From Streptomyces actuosus (GTDB lineage Bacteria; Actinomycetota; Actinomycetes; Streptomycetales; Streptomycetaceae): 64,000 nucleotides of DNA. The notes below the pieces were generated by a model. The model had not been told where the DNA came from, searched no databases, and worked only from the letters and a program-made list of their open reading frames with translations. Every line of letters starts with the position of its first letter. Position 1 is the stretch's first letter. The DNA is taken from the NCBI RefSeq assembly GCF_016921115.1, contig NZ_JAFFZS010000005.1:248001-312000 (forward strand), written 5' to 3'. Below are positions 35,246 to 44,050 of the stretch, in pieces. The translations under genes and the position numbers were made by a program.

Positions 35246-36184
35246 ATGAACACCAACTTCCGTCTGCGCACCCTCGGTCCGCGCGAGGTCGGCCCCGGCG
35301 CCCCCGTCTACATCACGGGTGAGATCGGCATCAACCACAACGGCGACCTCGACAACGCCTTCAAGTTGATCGACGCGGCCGCCGAGGCCGGCTGCGACGC
35401 GGTGAAGTTCCAGAAGCGCACTCCCGAGATCTGCACCCCGCGCGACCAGTGGGACATCGAGCGGGACACCCCCTGGGGCCGGATGACCTACATCGACTAC
35501 CGGCACCGGGTGGAGTTCGGCGAGGACGAGTACCGCCGCATCGACGCGTACTGCAAGGAGAAGGGCGTCGCCTGGTTCGCCTCCCCGTGGGACACCGAGG
35601 CCGTCGCCTTCCTGGAGAAGTTCGACGTCCCCGCCCACAAGGTGGCCTCCGCCTCCCTGACCGACGACGAGCTGCTGCGCGCCCTGCGCGCGACCGGCCG
35701 AACGATCATCCTCTCCACCGGCATGTCGACGCCGAAGCAGATCCGCCACGCGGTCGAGGTCCTGGGCAGCGACAACATCGTCCTCTGCCACGCCACCTCC
35801 ACCTACCCGGCCAAGGCCGACGAGCTGAACCTCCGTGTGATCAACACGCTGGAGAAGGAGTACCCGAACGTCCCGATCGGCTACTCCGGCCACGAGACCG
35901 GCCTGCAGACCACCCTCGCGGCCGTCGCGCTCGGCGCCGCGTTCGTCGAGCGCCACATCACCCTCGACCGCGCGATGTGGGGCTCCGACCAGGCCGCCTC
36001 CGTCGAGCCGCAGGGCCTGGCCCGTCTGGTCCGCGACATCCGCACCATCGAGGCCTCTCTCGGTGACGGCGTCAAGAAGGTCTACGACTCCGAGCTCGCC
36101 CCCATGAAGAAGCTGCGCCGCGTCGCCGGTGTCGTCGCCGAGGCGGAGATCGCCGCGGCGGCCGGCGAGCCGGTCGCGGTCTGA
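35246..36184 (+). CDS. NeuB-like nonulosonic acid synthase lacking the SAF domain
   Basis: This is a 312-residue TIM-barrel synthase that condenses a hexose-type aldehyde with phosphoenolpyruvate to form a nine-carbon keto acid. Signatures: ITGEIGINHNGDL, CDAVKFQKRTPE, WFASPWDTEAVAFLEKF, KVASASLTDDELL, ILSTGMSTPKQI, LCHATSTYPAK and IGYSGHETGL. Typical NeuB proteins (~345 residues) carry a C-terminal antifreeze-like SAF domain; here the protein ends soon after the barrel. Together with the CMP-synthetase/phosphatase it makes the activated sugar for the polymer transferases around it. Kdn as product is inference from what is known of S. coelicolor walls. Confidence 0.9.
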   Translation: MNTNFRLRTLGPREVGPGAPVYITGEIGINHNGDLDNAFKLIDAAAEAGCDAVKFQKRTPEICTPRDQWDIERDTPWGRMTYIDYRHRVEFGEDEYRRIDAYCKEKGVAWFASPWDTEAVAFLEKFDVPAHKVASASLTDDELLRALRATGRTIILSTGMSTPKQIRHAVEVLGSDNIVLCHATSTYPAKADELNLRVINTLEKEYPNVPIGYSGHETGLQTTLAAVALGAAFVERHITLDRAMWGSDQAASVEPQGLARLVRDIRTIEASLGDGVKKVYDSELAPMKKLRRVAGVVAEAEIAAAAGEPVAV

Positions 36185-36229
36185 CGCCGAGCGCTCGCAC
36201 AGAGCCGATCACGGGACGGTCGTACGACG

Positions 36230-37318
36230 ATGAGCCCCCGCGCCGGCACCGCCGGCCACCCCCACACCCTCGCGTTCGTCGAGAGCCCGGTGCAGTTGCT
36301 GAACGTACTGGAGTGGGCGCACGCGCACCCGCCGCGCACGCCCGGGGCCCCCGGCGCGGGGCTCACCCTCGTCGTCCTGTCCCCGACCGACCCGATGACC
36401 CGCGGCCAGTTGCGCCGGATGGCCGAGTTGGCCCGCGAGGAGGGCCACGAGGTCCGCTGGGAGGAGGCCCGCGGCGGTGCCACCGCCCCCTTCCACACGA
36501 TCGGCGGCCTCGCCGGGACCCTCCGGCACGCGCAGCGCGTGGTCCTGGGCGACCCGTTCTCCCGCTACGTCCAGCTGCTGCTGACCATCACCCGCGCCCG
36601 CGAACTGGTCGTCGTCGACGACGGCACGGCCACCATGGAGTTCGTCGCCCAGCTGGCCCGCGGCGAGCGCCTGGTCCGCTGGCACCGCAGGGGCGGCCGT
36701 CCGGGCCCGCGGGACCTCCTCTTCGCCCCCGTCACCTCCTCCGCCCGCCGCCGCCTCACCCCGAACGCGCACCGCAGCGTCGAGGTGTTCTCCGCGATGC
36801 CCGTGCAGGACAGGCCGGAGGGCGTCACCCTCACCCGCAACGACTTCGCCTGGACCCGGGCCCGCTTCGGCCCGCCCCGCATCAGCAGGGGAGCGGACCT
36901 GGTCGGGACGTCCCTGGTGGAGACCGGCGTCGTCGACGGCGACCGCTATCTGACGGCGGTCCGGTCCCTGGCCCGTGCCCACGGCGCCACCCGCTACTTC
37001 GCCCACCGCCGCGAGAGCGCCGACAAGCTCCACCGCCTGGCCGGCGAGACCGGCCTGGAGATCGTCCGCCCCGACCTCCCCCTGGAACTGATCGCACGCC
37101 GCGGTCCCATCGGCCGCACCGTCCTCAGCTTCCCCTCCACGGTCGTCCACACCCTCCCGCTCGCCCTGGCCGGCACCGGGGTCCGCATAGCCGTCTGCGA
37201 CATCGACCCGGCCTGGCTCACCCGGAACGCCTCCCCGCGCGCGCAGGGCTTCCTCTCCGGGGTGACGGGGTCCGCCCGGGACGTCCACCGGCTGGCGGCG
37301 GTGAGCCGGGCCCTGTGA
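36230..37318 (+). CDS. Sialyltransferase-like glycosyltransferase (GT52-like)
   Basis: This is a 362-residue soluble protein. LAFVESPVQLLNVLEWAH at the N-terminus resembles family GT52/polysialyl-type enzymes. VVLGDPFSRYVQLLL, then LVVVDDGTATMEF (D/E-D/E-G motif) and VLSFPSTVVHTLPLAL (S/T motif) fit the bacterial sialyltransferase fold. It lies 46 bp after the NeuB-like gene and likely uses its CMP-activated product. The ATG at 36230 gives the shortest leader before the domain. Identity to a characterised enzyme cannot be judged by eye. Confidence 0.65.
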   Translation: MSPRAGTAGHPHTLAFVESPVQLLNVLEWAHAHPPRTPGAPGAGLTLVVLSPTDPMTRGQLRRMAELAREEGHEVRWEEARGGATAPFHTIGGLAGTLRHAQRVVLGDPFSRYVQLLLTITRARELVVVDDGTATMEFVAQLARGERLVRWHRRGGRPGPRDLLFAPVTSSARRRLTPNAHRSVEVFSAMPVQDRPEGVTLTRNDFAWTRARFGPPRISRGADLVGTSLVETGVVDGDRYLTAVRSLARAHGATRYFAHRRESADKLHRLAGETGLEIVRPDLPLELIARRGPIGRTVLSFPSTVVHTLPLALAGTGVRIAVCDIDPAWLTRNASPRAQGFLSGVTGSARDVHRLAAVSRAL

Positions 37319-37502
37319 GGCCTTGGGCGACCTCCGGCCACCCCGTCTGCCGGCCGCGGAGGAGCCGGGGAAGGCGCCCCGGAACAGGGGGCCCCGGAAA
37401 CACCGGAGACACCGGAAACAAGGGAGGCCCAGGAACAAGCGAGGCCCCGTTCCGGCGAGCCGCCGCCCGGAGAGGCGCCGGTCCCGGCTGCGATCCGCCG
37501 CG

Positions 37503-38150
37503 CTACCCCTCCTTGCGCGCCAGCAGGAACGCCCGGGCCCGTGTCTCCTCCGCGACCGGCTCCCGCACCACCCGGGCCCGGACGGCCAGCCCCGCCGCGG
37601 CCAGCAGGCCGGCCACCGGCTCCGGCGGGCGGAACCAGTAGTCGAGGGCGATCCCGTGGCCGAAGCGCTCGGCCAGGTGCAGGTGCTCGGGCTCGTCACC
37701 GGTCTGGAAGGCGAGCAGGACGTGGCCCCCGGGTACGAGCACGCGGTGGAACTCGGCGAAGACGGCCGGGAGGTGCTCGTCGGGGACGTGGATGGCCGAG
37801 TACAGGGCCGTGATCCCGCCGAGCGTCCCGGCCGGGAGGTCCAGCGCCGTCATCGAGCCGACGTGGAAGCGCAGCCCCGGATGGGCCTCCCGGGCCAGCT
37901 CCACCATCCGCGGGGAGACGTCCACCCCGAAGACGGGCAGGCCGAGGTCGCGCAGTCGCGCCGTGAGTCCTCCGGGGCCGCTGCCCACGTCGGCCACGGG
38001 GGCCGTGCCGCCCGCCCTCACCAGCTCCGCGAAGGCGGTGAGCAGCGCCCGCTCCAGAGGCAGGTCGGTGGACCAGTCGGCGAAGCGGGCGGAGTAGTCG
38101 CGGGCGATGGTGTCGTAGGAGGCGCGCGTCGCGTCGAGGAAGTCCGTCAT
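37503..38150 (-). CDS. SAM-dependent methyltransferase (class I)
   Basis: This is a 215-residue enzyme of the Methyltransf_11 type. Motif I is VADVGSGPGGLTARL, followed by GVDVSPRMVELARE (acidic ribose-binding residue), HVGSMTALDLP and FHRVLVPGGHVLLAFQ. The N-terminus SYDTIARDYSARF is common in this class. Substrate unknown. It is convergent with the polymer operon, and its start at 38150 is a single ATG just before the conserved region. Confidence 0.87.
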   Translation of the reverse strand: MTDFLDATRASYDTIARDYSARFADWSTDLPLERALLTAFAELVRAGGTAPVADVGSGPGGLTARLRDLGLPVFGVDVSPRMVELAREAHPGLRFHVGSMTALDLPAGTLGGITALYSAIHVPDEHLPAVFAEFHRVLVPGGHVLLAFQTGDEPEHLHLAERFGHGIALDYWFRPPEPVAGLLAAAGLAVRARVVREPVAEETRARAFLLARKEG

Positions 38151-38590
38151 GGCCCCGCACCCTAGAGGGCCCTCCCGCGAGCCCGGGCGGGTGCGCGACG
38201 CCGGCTGCGGCACCTCGCCGCCGTCGCGCGAACGGCTGCGCTGGTGCCGCGGCCGGCGGACGGCAGGTCGCGGGGCTCCGGGCGGCGGTCCCGGTCCCGC
38301 CGCCCGCCCGTGGGGCCGCCCGTGGGGCCGCCCGTGGGGCCGCCCGTGGGGCACCGTACGGCCGTCCGGCAGGTGAACGGATCGGCGCGGCCGTTGTGAC
38401 CCGTGGTATCCGTGGAAGAGATGCAGATGATGGGGCGGTCGACCGGCCGGAAGCCGGGCGAGTTTACCCGTCACAGTCGATACCTATGCGTCGTACGGCC
38501 AGGTTTCCTTCCCCTAACGGGCTGAACTTTTGTTGATCGAGGGTCAGTTGGCCGCCCCGGCGTCCTACCCTTCAGAGGGTGAAGCAATTG
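38151..38590. other. Spacer with short tandem repeats
   Basis: A 12-bp tandem repeat lies at 38305-38352. The right part (38400-38590) is less GC-rich and probably contains the peptidase promoter. No gene is recognised. Confidence 0.4.
38305..38352. repeat. 12-bp tandem repeat, four copies
   Basis: CGCCCGTGGGGC is repeated four times without change (38305, 38317, 38329, 38341) in non-coding DNA before the peptidase gene. Confidence 0.95.
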
Positions 38591-39817
38591 ATGTCGCCCA
38601 AGCCCGAGGCCGATCTCCCCGAAGGCAGCGTCCTGCCCGGCATCCTGCCGGAGGACCTGCGTGCCGAACTCGTCGCCTTCCGCCGCGACCTGCACATGCA
38701 CCCGGAGCTCGGCAACCAGGAGTTCCGCACCACCGCGGCGATCAAGGCGCGGCTGGAGCGGGCCGGTCTGTCGCCGCGCGTGCTCGGCATCGGCACCGGC
38801 CTCATCTGCGACATCGGCGCTGACCTCGGTGTACCGCCGGGCGGCATGCTCGCCCTGCGGGCCGACATCGACGCCCTGCCCATCCCGGACACCAAGAACG
38901 ACTGCCCCTACCGGTCGACCGTGCCGGACCGCGCCCACGCCTGCGGCCACGACGTGCATACGACGGTCGTCCTGGGCGCCGGGCTCGTCCTGGCCGAGCT
39001 GCACCGGCAGGGACGGCTGCCGCGTCCGGTGCGGCTGGTGTTCCAGCCCGCCGAGGAGGTGCTCCCCGGCGGCGCCGCCGACGCGATCAAGAGCGGCGCG
39101 CTGGAGGGGGTGCGGCGGATGATCGCCGTGCACTGCGACCCCCGCGTCGACGCCGGCCGGATCGGGCTGCGCACCGGCGCCATCACCTCCGCCTGCGACC
39201 GGCTGGAGATCTCCCTGGACGGCCCCGGTGGGCACACCGCCCGGCCGCACCTGACCACCGACCTGGTCACCGCCGCCGCCCGCGTGGTCACCGACGTGCC
39301 CGCGGTCGTCGCCCGCCGCGTCGACACCCGCGCGGGCCTCGCCGTGACCTGGGGCCGGATCGAGTCCGGGCACGCCCCCAACGTCATCCCGCAGCACGCC
39401 GAGCTGTCCGGCACCGTGCGCTGCCTGGACATCGAGGCCTGGCGGCAGGCGCCGGACGTCGTCGTCGCGGCCATCGACGAGGTCGCCAACCTGCACCGCG
39501 CCAAGTCCGAGATCACCTACGTCCGCGGGGTGCCCCCGGTCGTCAACGACCCGGCCGTCACCGACCTGCTGCGCGACGCGATGACCGTGCGTCTCGGCCC
39601 GGACGCGGTCGAGAGCACCGAGCAGAGCCTCGGCGGCGAGGACTTCTCCTGGTATCTGGAGCACGTGCCCGGCGCCATGGCCCGCCTCGGCGTCCGCACC
39701 CCCGGCGAGCGCACGGTCCGCGATCTGCACCAGGGCGACTTCGACGCCGACGAGTCCGCGATCACCGTCGGTGTCGAGCTGTTCACCGCGGCGGCCCTGC
39801 TGGACGCCGTGAGCTGA
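38591..39817 (+). CDS. M20 family metallopeptidase / amidohydrolase
   Basis: This is a 408-residue zinc hydrolase of the M20D type (hippurate/IAA-amino-acid hydrolase-like). FRRDLHMHPELGNQEF at the start, HACGHDVHTTVVLGA, FQPAEEVLPGGA, AVHCDPRVDAG and GGEDFSWYLEHVPG give the expected metal and catalytic residues. It removes acyl groups from N-acyl amino acids or similar amides; substrate unknown. ATG 38591 follows GAGGGTGA; GTG 38579 is an alternative four codons earlier. A 316-bp gap separates it from the nucleoside transporter gene. Confidence 0.87.
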   Translation: MSPKPEADLPEGSVLPGILPEDLRAELVAFRRDLHMHPELGNQEFRTTAAIKARLERAGLSPRVLGIGTGLICDIGADLGVPPGGMLALRADIDALPIPDTKNDCPYRSTVPDRAHACGHDVHTTVVLGAGLVLAELHRQGRLPRPVRLVFQPAEEVLPGGAADAIKSGALEGVRRMIAVHCDPRVDAGRIGLRTGAITSACDRLEISLDGPGGHTARPHLTTDLVTAAARVVTDVPAVVARRVDTRAGLAVTWGRIESGHAPNVIPQHAELSGTVRCLDIEAWRQAPDVVVAAIDEVANLHRAKSEITYVRGVPPVVNDPAVTDLLRDAMTVRLGPDAVESTEQSLGGEDFSWYLEHVPGAMARLGVRTPGERTVRDLHQGDFDADESAITVGVELFTAAALLDAVS

Positions 39818-39850
39818 CCGTCTCCGCAGGCCGGACGGGTCGGCGGCGGG

Positions 39851-39877
39851 CGGCCCCCCTCGGGTGTGCGGGGGCCG
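39851..39877 (+). terminator. Hairpin after the M20 peptidase
   Basis: CGGCCCCC (39851-39858) pairs with GGGGGCCG (39870-39877) around an 11-nt loop, about 35 nt after the stop codon. Confidence 0.55.
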
Positions 39878-40015
39878 TACCGCCATCCGGTGCAATACGT
39901 TCGTGAGCCATTCGTGCACAGTGCGCGACGGACGGCGAGCGCACCCGATGACCTCAGTTCAGGCGCTGTTTGCCTCGAATCGATAACGGCTTCGGAAGAG
40001 GTCTTTTTCTGACAT

Positions 40016-40031
40016 CTACGCGCGTTACGAT
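40016..40031 (+). promoter_or_regulatory. CTACGCGCGT motif at the nucleoside transporter promoter
   Basis: CTACGCGCGT followed by TACGAT (40026-40031) lies about 100 bp before the lipoprotein gene. TACGAT is a good -10 hexamer. The CTACGCG sequence recurs at 41273 and, as a perfect 12-bp palindrome, at 54390 before adenosine deaminase, each time next to a likely -10. A shared operator is inferred. No strong -35 is seen. Confidence 0.5.
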
Positions 40032-40132
40032 GCCGCGAAGCCGACGCCGCCGGGGCGTCATGGCCCGAGCACTGGCATGGTGCTCACATCAAGCGCCGAC
40101 ATGGCGCTCAGGTCAGGTGAAGGAGCCTTCCC

Positions 40133-41191
40133 GTGCGCCGGGTAGCCAAGCTTTCCGCTGCGTGTATCGCGTCCGCAGCACTCGCACTGACTGCCACAGC
40201 CTGTGGCAGCACTTCGTCCGACAACAACAGCTCGTCCGCCTCCTCCTCGGGCGGCGGCGACGGTGTCAAGATCGGTCTCGCCTTCGACGTCGGCGGCCGT
40301 GGTGACCGCTCCTTCAACGACTCCGCCGCGCGCGGTGCCGACAAGGCCAAGGAGGAGTTCGGCGGCGAGATCAAGGAGCTGACCGCCAAGACCTCGGACA
40401 CCGAGGCCGACCGCGAGCAGCGCCTGAACGACCTCGCCCAGGCCGGTTACAACCCGGTCATCGGTGTCGGCTACGCCTACGCCGCCTCGATGACCAAGGT
40501 CGCCGCCAAGTACCCCAAGACCAGCTTCGGCATCGTCGACTCGGTCGTGGACGCCAAGAACGTCAACAGCATCACCTTCACCGAGGAGCAGGGTTCCTAC
40601 CTCGCGGGTGTCGCTGCGGCGCTGAAGTCCAAGAGCGGTCACATCGGCTTCATCGGTGGTGTCGACGTCCCGCTGATCAAGAAGTTCGAGGCCGGTTACA
40701 TCCAGGGCGCCAAGGACACCAAGCCCGGGATCAAGATCGAGACCCAGTACCTGAGCCACGGCTCGGACACCTCCGGCTTCGCCAGCCCCGACAAGGGCAA
40801 GGCCGCCGCGAAGGGCATGCTCGACAAGGGCGCCGACGTCATCTACTCGGCCGCCGGCTCCTCCGGCAACGGCTCCATCGAGGCCGTGAGCGGCGTCAAG
40901 GGTGCCTGGGCCATCGGCGTGGACTCCGACCAGTACAACATCCCGAGCCTTGCCAAGTACAAGGACTCGATCCTGACCTCGATGGTCAAGAACGTCGACG
41001 TCGGTGTCTACGACTTCATCAAGTCCGTCCACGACGGCAAGCCGCTGACCGGCGTCAACAGCTACTCGCTCGCGAAGAACGGTGTCTCGCTGTCCACCAG
41101 CGGTGGCTTCATCGACGACATCCAGCCGCAGCTGGACGCGGCCAAGAAGAAGATCGTCGACGGCCAGATCCAGGTCAAGACCACCCCGTGA
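40133..41191 (+). CDS. BMP-family nucleoside-binding lipoprotein of an ABC importer
   Basis: This is a 352-residue surface receptor. The signal peptide ends in LTATACGS with an atypical lipobox, then a Ser/Gly linker and the BMP/PnrA domain: KIGLAFDVGGRGDRSFNDSA, NPVIGVGYAYAASMTKVA, GFIGGVDVPLIKKFEAGYI, GADVIYSAAGSSGNG and WAIGVDSDQYN. BMP proteins bind purine and other nucleosides. The ATPase, two permeases, cytidine deaminase and thymidine phosphorylase follow, which supports nucleoside uptake. GTG 40133 has AAGGAG 8 nt upstream. A hairpin after the stop probably lets the receptor be made in excess. Confidence 0.93.
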   Translation: MRRVAKLSAACIASAALALTATACGSTSSDNNSSSASSSGGGDGVKIGLAFDVGGRGDRSFNDSAARGADKAKEEFGGEIKELTAKTSDTEADREQRLNDLAQAGYNPVIGVGYAYAASMTKVAAKYPKTSFGIVDSVVDAKNVNSITFTEEQGSYLAGVAAALKSKSGHIGFIGGVDVPLIKKFEAGYIQGAKDTKPGIKIETQYLSHGSDTSGFASPDKGKAAAKGMLDKGADVIYSAAGSSGNGSIEAVSGVKGAWAIGVDSDQYNIPSLAKYKDSILTSMVKNVDVGVYDFIKSVHDGKPLTGVNSYSLAKNGVSLSTSGGFIDDIQPQLDAAKKKIVDGQIQVKTTP

Positions 41192-41213
41192 CCTGACGGT
41201 CCCGCCGGACCCG

Positions 41214-41255
41214 GGCTCGGCGACGGGGGTGCAACCGACACCCCCTCGCCGAGCC
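41214..41255 (+). terminator. Hairpin between receptor and ATPase genes
   Basis: A 17-bp stem with one bulged C (GGCTCGGCGA-C-GGGGGTG with CACCCCC-TCGCCGAGCC) and a 7-nt loop starts 22 nt after the lipoprotein stop. It can act as an attenuator between the receptor and the rest of the operon. Confidence 0.7.
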
Positions 41256-41272
41256 ATAACGATGTGTCAACT

Positions 41273-41284
41273 CTACGCGTGTAG
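41273..41284 (+). promoter_or_regulatory. CTACGCGTGTAG motif before the ABC ATPase
   Basis: This 12-bp site is a palindrome with one mismatched pair and is nearly identical to those at 40016 and 54390. It lies 74 bp before the ATPase start, directly after the terminator hairpin, suggesting a second regulated promoter inside the operon; TAGCGT (41301-41306) is a possible -10. Confidence 0.45.
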
Positions 41285-41357
41285 CGTCGAGTTGCCGCGC
41301 TAGCGTCGCCGACGCCTGCCCTCCCCTTCAGCCCTTTTTCCCCGAGGAGAGTGCGCC

Positions 41358-42926
41358 ATCAACGCGTCCAGCCCTCCCGCTGCCGTCGAACTGCGCGGCA
41401 TCACGAAGCGTTTCCCCGGTGTAGTCGCCAACAAGGACATCGACATCACCGTCCGTACGGGCACGGTACACGCCCTGTGCGGTGAGAACGGTGCCGGCAA
41501 GTCCACCCTGATGAAGATCCTCTACGGCATGCAGCAGCCGGACGAGGGCACCATCACCGTCAACGGCGAACAGGTCACCTTCAGCAGCCCGGCCGACGCC
41601 ATCGCGCGCGGCATCGGCATGGTGCACCAGCACTTCATGCTCGCCGACAACCTCTCCGTGCTGGAGAACGTCGTCCTCGGCGCGGAGAAGCTCCACGGCA
41701 TCGGCGCGAGGGCGCGTGCGAAGATCACCGAGATCTCCGACGCATACGGCCTGAACGTCCGCCCCGACGTCCTCGTGGAGCAGCTCGGCGTCGCCGACCG
41801 CCAGCGCGTGGAGATCCTCAAGGTCCTCTACCGCGGCGCCAAGACGCTGATCCTCGACGAGCCCACGGCCGTGCTGGTGCCGCAGGAGGTCGAAGCGCTC
41901 TTCGACAACCTGCGCGAGCTGAAGGCCGAAGGCCTCACCGTCATCTTCATCTCCCACAAGCTGGGCGAGGTGCTGTCCGTCGCCGACGAGATCACCGTCA
42001 TCCGGCGCGGCACCACCGTCGGCACCGCCGACCCCCGGCACACCACCACCAAGCAGCTCGCCGAGCTGATGGTCGGCAGCGAACTGCCCACGCCGGAGAC
42101 GGAGGAGTCCACCGTCACCGACACCCCGCTGCTCCGGGTCGAGGGCCTGCACCTGAGCCAGACCGACCTCGACGGCGTCGAGCGCATCATCCTCGACCGG
42201 ATCAACTTCACCATCCACAAGGGCGAGGTCCTCGGCATCGCCGGCGTGGAGGGCAACGGCCAGTCCGAACTGGTCGAGGCGATCATGGGTGTCCGCCACC
42301 CCGACGCGGGTGTCATCACCCTGGGCGACACGGACGTCTCCCACCTGTCCACCCGCCGTCGCCGCGAGGCGGGTGTCGGCTACATCCCCGAGGACCGCCA
42401 CCGCCACGGCCTGCTCCTCGAAGCGCCGCTGTGGGAGAACCGCATCCTCGGCCACGTCTCCGAGCGGCCCAACTCCCGCGGTCCGCTCCTCGACATCAAG
42501 GGCGCCCGTGCCGACACCGAGCGGATCGTCGAGGCCTACGACGTCCGCACGCCCGGTATCGACGTGACCGCCGCCTCGCTGTCCGGCGGCAACCAGCAGA
42601 AGCTGATCGTCGGCCGCGAGATGAGCCACGAGCCCCAGCTGCTCATCGCCGCCCACCCCACCCGCGGTGTGGACGTCGGCGCGCAGGCGGCGATCTGGGA
42701 CCACATCCGTGAGGCCCGCCGCGCGGGCCTGGCCGTACTGCTGATCTCCGCCGACCTGGACGAGCTCATCGGCCTCTCCGACACGCTGCGGGTGATGTAC
42801 CGCGGCCGTCTGGTCGCCGACGCCGACCCCGCCACCATCACTCCCGAGGAGCTGGGCTCCGCCATGACGGGTGCCGCCGCCGGCCACCTGGAGGGCCCGG
42901 AGCAGACAGAGGACGACGCCCGATGA
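41358..42926 (+). CDS. ABC transporter ATPase, two ABC domains (nucleoside importer), apparent ATC start
   Basis: This is a 522-residue protein of the RbsA/NupA type. Domain 1 has Walker A GENGAGKST (about residue 45), then LGVADRQRVEILKVLYRGAKTLILDEPTAV; domain 2 has the degenerate GVEGNGQSELVEAI, LSGGNQQKLIVGRE and HPTRGVDVGAQA. It drives nucleoside uptake with the BMP receptor and the two permeases. The reading frame with conserved sequence AVELRGITKRFPGVVANKDIDI begins at ATC 41358, 8 nt after GAGGAG. There is no in-frame ATG, GTG or TTG between that ribosome site and ATG 41511, which lies beyond Walker A. ATC is therefore the likely start. Its end overlaps the first permease (ATGA). Confidence 0.9.
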   Translation: MNASSPPAAVELRGITKRFPGVVANKDIDITVRTGTVHALCGENGAGKSTLMKILYGMQQPDEGTITVNGEQVTFSSPADAIARGIGMVHQHFMLADNLSVLENVVLGAEKLHGIGARARAKITEISDAYGLNVRPDVLVEQLGVADRQRVEILKVLYRGAKTLILDEPTAVLVPQEVEALFDNLRELKAEGLTVIFISHKLGEVLSVADEITVIRRGTTVGTADPRHTTTKQLAELMVGSELPTPETEESTVTDTPLLRVEGLHLSQTDLDGVERIILDRINFTIHKGEVLGIAGVEGNGQSELVEAIMGVRHPDAGVITLGDTDVSHLSTRRRREAGVGYIPEDRHRHGLLLEAPLWENRILGHVSERPNSRGPLLDIKGARADTERIVEAYDVRTPGIDVTAASLSGGNQQKLIVGREMSHEPQLLIAAHPTRGVDVGAQAAIWDHIREARRAGLAVLLISADLDELIGLSDTLRVMYRGRLVADADPATITPEELGSAMTGAAAGHLEGPEQTEDDAR

Positions 42927-44050
42927 AGAAGCTGACCCAACGCATCGACAAGGAGCGGCTGCTCCTCGGCGTCGCGGCCCCGCTGCTCGCGGTCGTCGCC
43001 GCGGTCGTCGTCACCGCCCTGGTGATCCTCGCCACCGGCAAGAACCCGATCGACGCCTTCAGCGAGATGGGGACCTACGGCATCGCCAGCGACAGCCAGG
43101 TCTACATCCTCAACAAGGCGACGACGTACTACCTGGCAGGTGTCGCGGTGGCCGTCGGCTTCCGCATGAACCTGTTCAACATCGGCGTCGACGGCCAGTA
43201 CCGGCTGGCGGCGTTCATCGCCGCCGTCCTCGGCGGCGCGCTGACCGCGCCCGGCTGGATCGCCATCCCGCTGATCCTGGTGTGCGCCATGGCGACCGGC
43301 GCCCTGTGGGCCGCCATCGCCGGTGTGCTGAAGGTGACCCGCGGCGTCAGCGAGGTCATCTCGACGATCATGCTGAACGCGATCGCCACCTCGATCATCG
43401 CCTACCTGCTCCAGCCCGGGCAGCTCGGCCAGCTCGACCCGGCCGGCACCCTGGTCTCCACCAAGCCGCTGCCGCAGGGCTCGCACCTGTTCAACATCGA
43501 CACCGGCGCCTCGGGCATCCTCGACGGCTTCATCTTCGTCGCCGTCGTCGTCGGCGTCGCGTACTGGTTCACGCTCGGCCGCACCCGCTTCGGCTTCGAC
43601 CTGCGCACGGTCGGCCTGTCCGAGTCGGCCGCTTCCGCGAGCGGCGTCAGCGTCAAGAAGATGGTCGTCACCAGCATGATCATCTCGGGTGGCGTGGCCG
43701 GTCTGATCGGCATGCCGACCCTGCTGAACGAGAGCTACCAGTACGACAACAGCTTCCCGGTGGGCATCGGCTTCACCGGTATCGCCATCGCCCTGCTCGG
43801 CCGCAACAACCCGGTCGGCATCGCGCTCGCCGCCCTGCTGTGGGGCTTCCTCGAGCGGTCCACCAACCACCTGGAGTTCCAGGGCTACGACAAGGAGATC
43901 CTCGGCGTGATCCAGGGCGTCATCGTCCTGTGCGTCGTGATCGCCTACGAGGTCGTGCGCCGCTACGGCCTCAAGCGCCAGCAGCAGCGGGTCGGCGCCG
44001 AACTCGCCGCCCAGGCAGCCGCCACGACCGAGAACCAGGAGGTGGCGTGA
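42923..44050 (+). CDS. Nucleoside ABC transporter permease 1
   Basis: This is a 375-residue membrane subunit of the BPD_transp_2 type. About nine hydrophobic helices; LAGVAVAVGFRMNLFNIGVDGQYRLAAFIAAVLGG and GVLKVTRGVSEVISTIMLNAIATSII are typical of the sugar/nucleoside importer family. It is overlapped by the ATPase stop codon at its start and the second permease start at its end, showing tight coupling within the operon. Confidence 0.92.
   Translation: MKKLTQRIDKERLLLGVAAPLLAVVAAVVVTALVILATGKNPIDAFSEMGTYGIASDSQVYILNKATTYYLAGVAVAVGFRMNLFNIGVDGQYRLAAFIAAVLGGALTAPGWIAIPLILVCAMATGALWAAIAGVLKVTRGVSEVISTIMLNAIATSIIAYLLQPGQLGQLDPAGTLVSTKPLPQGSHLFNIDTGASGILDGFIFVAVVVGVAYWFTLGRTRFGFDLRTVGLSESAASASGVSVKKMVVTSMIISGGVAGLIGMPTLLNESYQYDNSFPVGIGFTGIAIALLGRNNPVGIALAALLWGFLERSTNHLEFQGYDKEILGVIQGVIVLCVVIAYEVVRRYGLKRQQQRVGAELAAQAAATTENQEVA

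Noticed and set aside
38305-38352. Four 12-bp direct repeats considered as iterons of an origin
   Set aside because: Very GC-rich, no initiator gene and no AT-rich unwinding region nearby.
41351-41511. GTG at 41351 as the start of the ABC ATPase
   Set aside because: It is in a different frame from the conserved protein; using it would need a frameshift.
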